38,845 bases of DNA from Bacteroidota bacterium (GTDB taxonomy: Bacteria; Bacteroidota; Bacteroidia; Chitinophagales; BACL12). Where the stretch lies: positions 1 through 38,845 of the forward strand of contig WGOA01000089.1 in NCBI GenBank assembly GCA_016124275.1, in the 5' to 3' direction. Positions 8,556 to 15,687 of the stretch are shown here, piece by piece. Position 1 is the stretch's first letter; each line of letters opens with the position of its first letter. Made by a program: the position numbers and the translations under genes. The notes beneath the pieces are model-generated. The model ran no database searches and was not told the origin of the DNA. It saw nothing but the letters and a program-made list of their open reading frames with translations.

Positions 8556-9665
8556 TTACAAAAGCCCTTTCCCCCACCCGGCAAAATAAGCCCGCCGAAT
8601 AATGGAGGAAGCCTCGTCGCGAACTTTTTCCATGGCCACTCTGGACAAAAGACCGGAGGGCGAAGGGCGCAATCCCGGACCACCAACATGCAGCGCGATC
8701 CCTTGCGCAAAGCCCTGCTGGATCAGCGACTCAGGAAGCCCGGCATCCGAAAACGGAAAGGCAAAGACGTCCGGGCTGCCGGGCAGATGCTCACGGACCC
8801 ACTGCAGGCTGGTCAAGGTTTGTCGCAGGCGTTCGTCCGGGCTGATGTGTTGGTACCAGGGATGATCAATGGAGTGTGAACCAATGTGAAAGCCCTGCCG
8901 CTGAAGGCTGCGCAGTTCGGCCAGCGTCAGGTAAGGGCGGTCGCGCTCCAGGAAGCCGGGTATGTCTATACCCAGGTGCGCAGCCAGCGCTTCCAGAAGT
9001 CCGCGTTGTTCATAGCCCTGGGCGAGTATCCAGGGTTCAAGATGCCGGGTCTTTCTAAAGCTTTCGGCGTTGGCGAAAGCGCGATGCTGCTGCTCCACGA
9101 ACGCCCGCCCTTCGCCCAAAAGCGCTGCCTGCGCCGCCGCCGTGCGGGGCGCACGCAAATGCGACACGATCAGCGCCGCCGTGTAGCGGTACATCAGGGC
9201 CCGGTTGCCGACGAACGCGCTGTTGACAAAAAGGGTGGCCGGGACGCCTTTGGCGCGCAGGATGACAGCCATTTGCTCGCCCGCGCTTCGAAGGCCGTCG
9301 TCGATGGTGACGTGAAAAACAGGCTTGTCGAAGGGCGGCTGCCTTTTTTTGCGGGAGGCAGGTTCGCCTGCAAGCGGCCGCCCGCACAGCGATACCAGTT
9401 CGGGCAAGTCCACTGGCTTGAAGTAGCGGAGCATGAAGTCCAGGTCCCGGCTGAATTGGGCCGGGCTGCGAACCGGGTAAAGCGGATCCAGATGGGGCAG
9501 GGGCGTGTCGCTAACAGCGTGGTAAAACGGCACCAAAACGCGATGACCAGAGCGCACAACCAGTTGCGGCAGGGACAAAAAGGGTTGGGTTGCCCGCGAA
9601 AGGGCGTTGAGCAACGGACCCTTCACCCGGTTCAGCAAAGAGACCGTATGCCGTTGCCCGTTCAT
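8556..9665 (-). CDS. Polysaccharide deacetylase (NodB / CE4 family)
   Basis: These metal-dependent enzymes remove N- or O-acetyl groups from polysaccharides or peptidoglycan. The 369-residue protein has the first metal and catalytic motif as HVTIDDGLRS (118-127; Asp122 and Asp123). The metal-binding pair of histidines is SHSIDH (263-268). FAFPFSDAG (301-309) takes the place of the usual R-P-P motif. The distance between the first two motifs, about 140 residues, is longer than in small NodB proteins because of an insertion around 155-255. There is no clear signal peptide, so the substrate may be cytoplasmic or a lipid-linked precursor (inference). Its ATG overlaps the hxpB stop as ATGA, a sign of coupled translation. 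Confidence 0.9.
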   Translation of the reverse strand: MNGQRHTVSLLNRVKGPLLNALSRATQPFLSLPQLVVRSGHRVLVPFYHAVSDTPLPHLDPLYPVRSPAQFSRDLDFMLRYFKPVDLPELVSLCGRPLAGEPASRKKRQPPFDKPVFHVTIDDGLRSAGEQMAVILRAKGVPATLFVNSAFVGNRALMYRYTAALIVSHLRAPRTAAAQAALLGEGRAFVEQQHRAFANAESFRKTRHLEPWILAQGYEQRGLLEALAAHLGIDIPGFLERDRPYLTLAELRSLQRQGFHIGSHSIDHPWYQHISPDERLRQTLTSLQWVREHLPGSPDVFAFPFSDAGLPESLIQQGFAQGIALHVGGPGLRPSPSGLLSRVAMEKVRDEASSIIRRAYFAGWGKGLL

Positions 9666-10351
9666 GGGTTGCTTGGGCGAAGGGCCTTTTCGCCCGAACG
9701 AAAACGCTGCCAGAGCGCATCATTCCAGTGTTCAAGCGAGGGCAGGACCAAATCCGCCACCCCCAAACCGGGATGGGCGGCAAATTCGCGATCGGGCACG
9801 GCAACGGCCCGCATGTTGGCGGCTTTGGCGGCGATCAGCCCCGGTAAGGAGTCCTCAAAAGCCAGGCAGAGCCGCGGCTCCACGTTCAATGACGCCGCCG
9901 TGCTCAGGTACACGCCGGGGTAAGGCTTGCCGAGTTTTTCAAATTCGGCCGAGCGAAGCACCGCAAAGGCATCGAGCAGCGCCAGTTTGCGCAATTGGGC
10001 TTCAATAACCCGCAGCGGCGACGACGAGGCCACTGCCAGCGGCAGCCCGCGTTCCGCAAAAAAGCGCACGGTGGCCACCGCGCCAGGGGTAGGGCCGGCA
10101 TCCGAACGGATCAGCCCCTCCAATTCGTCCAGGATAGCCTGCTCCACGTCGGGCAGGGAGGGCGTGCTCCAGGGGTGCTCGCGGTGGCGAATGCGAACCA
10201 CCTCGTCCAGCCGGATGCCAGTGGTGGCGGCCAGCTCTTCGTCGTTCAGGTCAATGCCCAGGCTGCGAAAAACCACCGCTTCCGCGCGGCGCCACAGGGG
10301 CTCGGAGTTGACCAGGAGCCCGTCCAAATCAAAAATAATGGCTTGAATCAC
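9662..10351 (-). CDS. hxpB: HAD-superfamily sugar-phosphate phosphatase, HxpB (YniC)-like
   Basis: HxpB-type enzymes hydrolyse hexitol and sugar phosphates such as 2-deoxyglucose-6-phosphate. The 229-residue protein starts IIFDLDGLLVNSEPLW, with nucleophile Asp8 and acid/base Asp10. The cap domain has GIRLDEVVRIRHREHPW, closely like Escherichia coli YniC. ASSSPLRVIE is motif II, GKPYPGVYL carries the Lys of motif III, and LAFEDSLPGL is motif IV. The start is GTG at 10351. It lies only 4 nt after a TACCTTTG box, which implies a leaderless transcript. It is the first gene of the operon, and its stop overlaps the deacetylase start. The symbol rests on sequence likeness, and the true substrate is unknown. 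Confidence 0.88.
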   Translation of the reverse strand: MIQAIIFDLDGLLVNSEPLWRRAEAVVFRSLGIDLNDEELAATTGIRLDEVVRIRHREHPWSTPSLPDVEQAILDELEGLIRSDAGPTPGAVATVRFFAERGLPLAVASSSPLRVIEAQLRKLALLDAFAVLRSAEFEKLGKPYPGVYLSTAASLNVEPRLCLAFEDSLPGLIAAKAANMRAVAVPDREFAAHPGLGVADLVLPSLEHWNDALWQRFRSGEKALRPSNP

Positions 10352-10355
10352 CCGG

Positions 10356-10363
10356 CAAAGGTA
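10356..10363 (-). promoter_or_regulatory. -7 box (TACCTTTG) placed 4 nt before the GTG start of hxpB
   Basis: On the minus strand TACCTTTG-CCGG-GTG is seen. With the usual spacing in Bacteroidota, transcription would begin at or next to the start codon. No TTG lies at 17-23 nt upstream. Confidence 0.6.
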
Positions 10364-10513
10364 AGGGGGCGGAGAGTTCCATCCTTTTGAATCAAACCAG
10401 CAGGAAGTTCTATTGAAGCGCCCGACCGCGGAAACAATTTAGCGGGCTGATGTTTCGTTACCAACGGACAAACTTTTTTCCTCTACCAATTTTTAACCAA
10501 CAAAAACAATACT

Positions 10514-11467
10514 ATGAGAAGTGTATATATTTTATGCATGTTGATTACATCAGCCTGCTTGTTGAGTTATAGTGATTCAAAAAATATTGAAAATAATACC
10601 GTTAATCCAATCCTTGGTGACCAGAGTTTTGAAACCAAATTTGGTTACCTGCCTGACGAACAAACAGACAACACGCTAAGAATAAGAACTCATCTGGAAT
10701 ATGCCGAGAATTTGCTCCGACAAAAGGACGTTTCTCATCTATCTATCGAACTACAGACAAAGCGCAAAGAAGCATTGGACTTGTTGCATACTTATTGGAC
10801 CAATGGAGAGTATCCCAGAAATTATGACTTTGCAGACCAAAGAAAACCTTGTTTTATCGACAAGGATGGGACTATTTGTGCTGTTGGCTATTTACTGGAG
10901 CAAACCACCAGCCGTGAACTTGCTGAACAAATAATTGATCAGTATAAGTATAGTGAACTTTTGGCTATGAATGATGAAAGGATTGATGATTGGGCGTTAT
11001 CCAATGGTCTGACAAAATTGGAGTGCGCGATGATTCAACCCGCCTATGGACGCGAACCCATTATTACCTATAATTATATAACTCCGGAATACGGTATTTC
11101 CTCTTCGTTGCTTAGTGGCATGAATTTGTCCCTTAACACCATTAATGCCCTGCAGATTGGCAATGAGCAAGGCAGCATAGCGGTTCCAGTGATTGGTCTG
11201 ACCTCTGGTGCCGGACAAATTTTGTTAGGCTCAATCATGTACAAGACTGAAGAAGCAATATTCATCGGTACGGTCTATACCAATGAAAGCCAGAAAACAC
11301 TTTCCTTGATCAATATTGGGCTAGGGACAACCACGGTGATACTAAGTGCCTGGAATTTATTGACCAACCACACACCAAAAGAAAAGTCCACCACCTGGAA
11401 TGTTCATACCTACCGAACACGGAGCAATAGCACAGGCGTGGCCTTTAGTCTGGCGAGCAGATTTTAA
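10514..11467 (+). CDS. AT-rich exported hypothetical protein with a CFIDKDG-CAVGYL motif
   Basis: I do not recognise a named family for this 317-residue protein. Residues 1-20 are a signal peptide, and ITSAC at 11-15 could be a weak lipobox. The central part has HTYWTNGEYPRN, then KPCFIDKDGTICAVGYLL (about 116-133), then EQTTSRELAEQI. I have seen similar F-D-x-G-x-x-CA-V-x-x-L segments in exported proteins of myxobacteria and other Bacteroidota. The C-terminal half has two or three hydrophobic stretches (about 225-285), one rich in Gly and Ile. GC content and codon use are clearly lower than in the genes on both sides, which suggests a different history. The start is ATG at 10514. It stands alone, with no clear promoter. 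Confidence 0.75.
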   Translation: MRSVYILCMLITSACLLSYSDSKNIENNTVNPILGDQSFETKFGYLPDEQTDNTLRIRTHLEYAENLLRQKDVSHLSIELQTKRKEALDLLHTYWTNGEYPRNYDFADQRKPCFIDKDGTICAVGYLLEQTTSRELAEQIIDQYKYSELLAMNDERIDDWALSNGLTKLECAMIQPAYGREPIITYNYITPEYGISSSLLSGMNLSLNTINALQIGNEQGSIAVPVIGLTSGAGQILLGSIMYKTEEAIFIGTVYTNESQKTLSLINIGLGTTTVILSAWNLLTNHTPKEKSTTWNVHTYRTRSNSTGVAFSLASRF

Positions 11468-11518
11468 GGAAGGGCAAAGCAGAAGGTAATTCCAGTCTAA
11501 AGTAGACCTTTATTGGCC

Positions 11519-11546
11519 TTGCCCAACAAAATCTGACCGAACTTCG
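11519..11546 (+). promoter_or_regulatory. Probable promoter, TTG-N17-GAACTTCG, 4 nt before a GTG start
   Basis: TTG at 11519-11521 and GAACTTCG at 11539-11546 are 17 nt apart. The box is followed by CGGC and the GTG of the acyltransferase, the same layout as hxpB. The box deviates from TAnnTTTG at three bases, so this is tentative. Confidence 0.35.
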
Positions 11547-11550
11547 CGGC

Positions 11551-12126
11551 GTGTTGCGCCCTCTTGCTGCCCTGATCTTCAAGCTGACCGACTGGTCGGT
11601 GAACTGGAACCTCCCGGAAGGGGTGCACCGCTGCGTGATGATCGCGGCACCGCACACGTCCAACTGGGACTTGTTTTATGCCCGGTTGGCATTTTACCAG
11701 ATGCGTATTCCGTTGCGCTTTACGGTCAAAAAGGAATGGCTGCGCTTTCCGGTGGGCGATTTAATGCGGGCCTTGGGCGCTATTGGCATTGATCGCACGC
11801 CTAAAAACCCCGGCGACGAGCGGCCCAGCATGACCGATGCGATGGCCCAGCTTTTTGCGGACAACGACCGCCTGGTGGTAATGGTCACCCCGGAAGGCAC
11901 GCGCAAGCTGCGCACCGAGTGGAAAACCGGTTTCTATTACGTGGCCGTCAAGGCCGGCGTGCCCGTAGGGCTAGGCTATCTGGACTACAAAAAGAAAGAA
12001 GCGGGCGTAGGCAAAATGGTTTACCCCAGCGGAGACCGCGACAAGGACTTGCGCGAAATCATGGATTTTTATCGACCAATTGTCGGTAAGCACCCTGAAA
12101 AGTTTAGCGTCGATATAACTGTATAA
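11551..12126 (+). CDS. PlsC-type glycerol-phosphate acyltransferase
   Basis: Members of this family attach a fatty acid to a glycerophosphate or related acceptor at the inner membrane. The 191-residue protein has the catalytic HX4D motif as HTSNWD (His35, Asp40), GAIGIDR (76-82) as motif II, VTPEGTR (112-118) as motif III and AGVPVGLGYLDY as the motif IV region. It is shorter than classical PlsC and lacks a clear N-terminal membrane helix. This matches a common short form in Bacteroidota, so lysophosphatidate need not be its substrate. The start is GTG at 11551. The ABC-F gene begins 31 nt after its stop and may be co-transcribed. Confidence 0.88.
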   Translation: MLRPLAALIFKLTDWSVNWNLPEGVHRCVMIAAPHTSNWDLFYARLAFYQMRIPLRFTVKKEWLRFPVGDLMRALGAIGIDRTPKNPGDERPSMTDAMAQLFADNDRLVVMVTPEGTRKLRTEWKTGFYYVAVKAGVPVGLGYLDYKKKEAGVGKMVYPSGDRDKDLREIMDFYRPIVGKHPEKFSVDITV

Positions 12127-12157
12127 GTTTTATTTCTCTTTAAATTTCCCACCCCCC

Positions 12158-14206
12158 GTGCTGTTATCTGTTGAAAACCTGTCTAAGTCGTATGGCGAGC
12201 GCGAGCTATTCCGCGACATGACCTTTTACATTGCCCCAGGCCAAAAGATTGCGTTAGTAGCCCGGAACGGTACCGGAAAGTCAAGCCTGATGCGCGTTTT
12301 GGCCGGACTGGAAGCCCCGGACATGGGCGGCAGCGTCAGCTACCACCCCGATGCCCGGGTGGCCTTTTTGCCGCAGGAACCGGAGCTGGACCCCACACAA
12401 ACCATTCTGGAGGCCGTTTTTGCCGCCGGCAGCCCCGCCATGTTGGCGGTGCGCGAATACGAAGAATGCCTGGTCCGCCACATGGAAGGAGACCGCCTGG
12501 ATCGGGCCATCGCCGGCATGGAAGCCCATAATGCGTGGGACCTGGAATCGCTGGTCAAGCAAGTACTCAGCCGCCTGGACATCCACGACGTGGAGCGCGG
12601 CGTGGCCAACCTGAGTGGCGGCGAGCGCAAGCGCGTCGCACTGGCGCGCGTGCTCATCGAAGAGCCCGATTTGCTCATCCTGGACGAACCCACCAACCAC
12701 CTGGACCTGGACATGGTGGAATGGCTGGAGAGCTACCTGATGGCCCAAAAACGCGCCATGTTGCTGGTTACCCACGACCGCTATTTTCTGGACGCTGTGT
12801 GCCAGGAAATCATTGAAATTGAGCAGGGCGAATTGCAGCGCTACCGGGGCAACTATTCGTACTACCTCCAAAGCAAAGTGGAACGCACCGACGCGCGCAA
12901 CAAGACCATTGAAAAGGCGAGGGGGCTCTATAAAACGGAGCTGGAATGGTCCAAGCGCATGCCGCAAGCCCGCGCCACCAAGTCAAAGTACCGCATGGAA
13001 GCCGTGCAGGAATTGCGCGAGCTGGCCACCAAGCGCACCGACGAAGACGAGCTGGTGCTGGACGTGCAAACCGAGCGGCTCGGCAGCAAAATCCTGGAAC
13101 TGCATAACGTCGGCAAGGGTTTCGCCGACCGGGTACTCTTTCAAAAGTTTGACTACAAATTCAAGCGCCCGGACCGCGTTGGCATTGTGGGCCGCAACGG
13201 CTCGGGCAAAAGCACGCTGTTGGACCTGTTCACCGGGGCACAAGAGCCGGACAGCGGCAAGGTTGTCCAGGGCGAAACGCTGCACATCGGCTACTACCGC
13301 CAGGAGGGCCTCAAATTCCGCGACGGCCAGCGGGTGGTGGACGTGGTGCGCGACGTGGCGGAGTTTCTCCCCATGAGCGGCGGCCGAAAACTCACCGCCA
13401 CGCAGTTGCTGGAGCGCTTTCTCTTTGAAAAGCATACGCATTATCAGCATGTGTCCACGCTGTCCGGGGGCGAGCGCCGCCGCCTCTACCTGCTCACCAT
13501 CCTGATGAAGAACCCCAACCTCCTCATTCTGGACGAGCCCACCAACGACCTGGACATCCTGACGCTCAGCGTGCTCGAAGACTTTCTGCTGCGTTTTACC
13601 GGCTGCCTGATCATCGTTTCGCACGACCGCTATTTCATGGACAAGCTCGTGGATCACCTCTTTGTCTTTGAGGGCAACGGCCAGCTCCGCGATTTCCACG
13701 GCAATTACAGCGCTTACCGCGCCGAGCTGGATGCGCTGGAGGACCAACGCAGGTTAGCGTCGTCCAATCGGTCCGGCAAAGGGAATCAAGGCAATCAAGG
13801 CCGTTCGGGCGAAGGGCTTTCGTCAGCAGGGGCAACGGCGCAGGGCAATTCCCAGACGCAAGGTTCGCCGCAGGGTTCTGCGCTGGGTTCGCCGCAATTC
13901 GGGGCCTATGCTGAAGCGCAAGGCGCTTCCAAAGCTCCTGCAAACCCGGCCGCAAAGAGCAGCGGAAACTACGCTCCGGCTTCCGGCCCAAAGCCCAAGA
14001 TGAGTTTCAAAGATAAGCGCGAGTTTGAGGCCTTAGAAGCCCTCTTGCCCGCGCTGGAGACCCGAAAAACGGAACTGGAGTCGCTCTTGGCCAGCGGAGC
14101 CCTTCCCCATACGGAATTGACTGCCCTCAGCGCCGAGTTGGGGCAGGTCTTAGCCGACCTGGAAAGCAAAACGGATCGCTGGCTGGAATTGTCAGAAATG
14201 GCCTGA
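12158..14206 (+). CDS. ABC-F family ATPase (Uup-like)
   Basis: ABC-F proteins are soluble twin ATPases that act on ribosomes or on branched DNA, not in transport. The 682-residue protein has two ATPase domains. The first has Walker A ARNGTGKS (35-42), signature LSGGERKRVALAR and LILDEPTNHLDL. The second has GRNGSGKST (about 344-352), signature LSGGERRRLYL and LILDEPTNDLDI. The linker between them contains RMPQARATKSKYRM, as expected. A low-complexity stretch rich in Gly, Gln, Ser and Ala (about 530-607) leads to a C-terminal helical hairpin (about 615-682), the arrangement typical of Uup. The start is GTG at 12158, directly before the first conserved strand. Uup is favoured over EttA by length and tail. 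Confidence 0.93.
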   Translation: MLLSVENLSKSYGERELFRDMTFYIAPGQKIALVARNGTGKSSLMRVLAGLEAPDMGGSVSYHPDARVAFLPQEPELDPTQTILEAVFAAGSPAMLAVREYEECLVRHMEGDRLDRAIAGMEAHNAWDLESLVKQVLSRLDIHDVERGVANLSGGERKRVALARVLIEEPDLLILDEPTNHLDLDMVEWLESYLMAQKRAMLLVTHDRYFLDAVCQEIIEIEQGELQRYRGNYSYYLQSKVERTDARNKTIEKARGLYKTELEWSKRMPQARATKSKYRMEAVQELRELATKRTDEDELVLDVQTERLGSKILELHNVGKGFADRVLFQKFDYKFKRPDRVGIVGRNGSGKSTLLDLFTGAQEPDSGKVVQGETLHIGYYRQEGLKFRDGQRVVDVVRDVAEFLPMSGGRKLTATQLLERFLFEKHTHYQHVSTLSGGERRRLYLLTILMKNPNLLILDEPTNDLDILTLSVLEDFLLRFTGCLIIVSHDRYFMDKLVDHLFVFEGNGQLRDFHGNYSAYRAELDALEDQRRLASSNRSGKGNQGNQGRSGEGLSSAGATAQGNSQTQGSPQGSALGSPQFGAYAEAQGASKAPANPAAKSSGNYAPASGPKPKMSFKDKREFEALEALLPALETRKTELESLLASGALPHTELTALSAELGQVLADLESKTDRWLELSEMA

Positions 14207-14346
14207 CGGGTTTCTGCGGCAAAGCCATTATCTTTCCGCTTTCCTTGTCGCTCATTTTTTGCTCCGTGCGTGAAGGTTGTCCTCCCCTCCGTTTGCCCAT
14301 TCTTTGCCCGACGCAGGCCAACAAAATTGCGGAAGATGCTGTTCCG

Positions 14347-15624
14347 ATGACGTTGACGTTGTACCAGGACCCGGCCGCACTGCCTGCCGCGGAGTGGGAC
14401 AGGCTCGTGCCGGTTTCCCGTCCATTTTTGCGCCGAACCTACCTGGACCTCCTGGCTTCCGGCTTTCCGGGGGCTTTTCGCTATGCGCTGGCCAGGCGGC
14501 AGGGAGAGGTCATCGCTGCCTTTGTTTTCCAGCGCGTGCAGTTGAAAGGGGAGGACCTGCGGCCTTATTCCGGGCCGGAGGGGGGAAAGGCCTACACGTG
14601 GCCATTGGCCAAAACCCTCGTTGATTTTGTGCGCGATCGCCTGCACCTGCTGCGCTGGCCCATCATGACGTCCGGCAGTCCGCTGGCGGCAGATGAACCG
14701 GGTTTTGCGTTCGCCCCTGGTCTTTCGGCCTCGGACCGAAGTTCGCTGCTGGCCGCTGCGGTCCGCGAAGCGGCAGACAGCTTTCGCGGCATTCGGGGAT
14801 ACCTGATCTCCGGACACGGACCGGCGCTGAACGGCTTTCACCGGGTTCCCGCCGAGCCGGACATGACCATGCCGCTCCTGCCCGAGTGGTCTTCGTTTGA
14901 CCACTACCTGGAATCGCTGCAATCCAAGTACCGGGTCCGGGCCCGGCGAATCATGCGCGCCACCGAGCCGCTGCTTCGCGTTGAGCTCGACGCAGCGGGC
15001 ATTCGCCGCGAGCTGGATGCCTTTAACGGCCTGTACCGAAACGTGGTGCAGCAGGCCGGCTTCAACCTTGAGACGTTGCACGAGCAGTATTTCCCCCGAA
15101 TGAAAGAGAGTTTTGGCGATGCGTTTCGCTTTGTGGCCTGGTACCAAGCCGCTGATTCAGCTTCTGTTAACCATAACAGTTCGAATGGTATGGAGCCCGC
15201 GCAACTCCCCGTTGGATTCCGCCCTATTGGATTCCGCCCTATTGGATTCCGCCCTGTTGGATTTCGTCCTGTTGGATTTCATACGGCCCTGAGCCGCGAT
15301 GGGGTGCTTCACGCGCATTTTATCGGGCTGGACTACGAGGCCAATGCAACCTACAAGCTCTACCCGGCCATGCTCTACGATTACCTGCAATTGGGCCTGG
15401 ACATGCGCTGCCGTATGCTGCATTTGGGGCGCACCGCACCGGAAATTAAGAGCACGCTGGGCGCTGTGGCCACCCCCAACGAATACCAGTTCCGCCATGA
15501 GCACAAGCTGGTGCAGTCCCTGATTGGGCCGGCCTTGCTGGAAGCTAAAATTCCCGAATGGACCCGACGCCAGCCCTTTCGGAGCCAGGAACACATGGAT
15601 CGTTCTGCTGATCCTCCTTCCTGA
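14347..15624 (+). CDS. GNAT-like (FemAB / BioF2-type) acyltransferase with an internal GF[R]P[IV] repeat
   Basis: The 425-residue protein looks like the two-domain GNAT-fold proteins labelled FemAB-like or BioF2-like acetyltransferases. These are often found with surface-polysaccharide or peptidoglycan genes. Supporting segments are SLQSKYRVRARRIMRA (about 192-207), GVLHAHFIGLDYEAN after the repeat, and a C-terminal RMLHLGRTAPEIKSTLG segment typical of the second fold. Between the two strands of the second domain is a tandem VGFRP/IGFRP repeat (289-312), probably an exposed loop. The frame is open to 14245, but the ATG at 14347 begins with typical LTLYQDPAALPAAEWD. The substrate is unknown. 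Confidence 0.75.
   Translation: MTLTLYQDPAALPAAEWDRLVPVSRPFLRRTYLDLLASGFPGAFRYALARRQGEVIAAFVFQRVQLKGEDLRPYSGPEGGKAYTWPLAKTLVDFVRDRLHLLRWPIMTSGSPLAADEPGFAFAPGLSASDRSSLLAAAVREAADSFRGIRGYLISGHGPALNGFHRVPAEPDMTMPLLPEWSSFDHYLESLQSKYRVRARRIMRATEPLLRVELDAAGIRRELDAFNGLYRNVVQQAGFNLETLHEQYFPRMKESFGDAFRFVAWYQAADSASVNHNSSNGMEPAQLPVGFRPIGFRPIGFRPVGFRPVGFHTALSRDGVLHAHFIGLDYEANATYKLYPAMLYDYLQLGLDMRCRMLHLGRTAPEIKSTLGAVATPNEYQFRHEHKLVQSLIGPALLEAKIPEWTRRQPFRSQEHMDRSADPPS
15211..15282 (+). repeat. 15-bp in-frame tandem repeat, 4.8 copies
   Basis: The unit is GTTGGATTCCGCCCT, with units starting at 15211, 15226, 15241, 15256 and 15271. The first base alternates G/A and the fourth copy has two C-to-T changes. 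It encodes repeated Gly-Phe-Arg-Pro-Val/Ile in a GNAT-like protein. Copy number may vary between strains. Confidence 0.95.
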
Positions 15625-15687
15625 TCAGTGGTCCTGGCCCTGTTCGTTGACTTATTTCCTGAATCCACCGCTTGACCCCCTTCTCTC

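Noticed and set aside
11490..11512. Small hairpin GTCTA-AAG-TAGAC as a terminator of the AT-rich orphan gene
   Set aside because: A 5-bp stem without a clean T-run is too weak to support.
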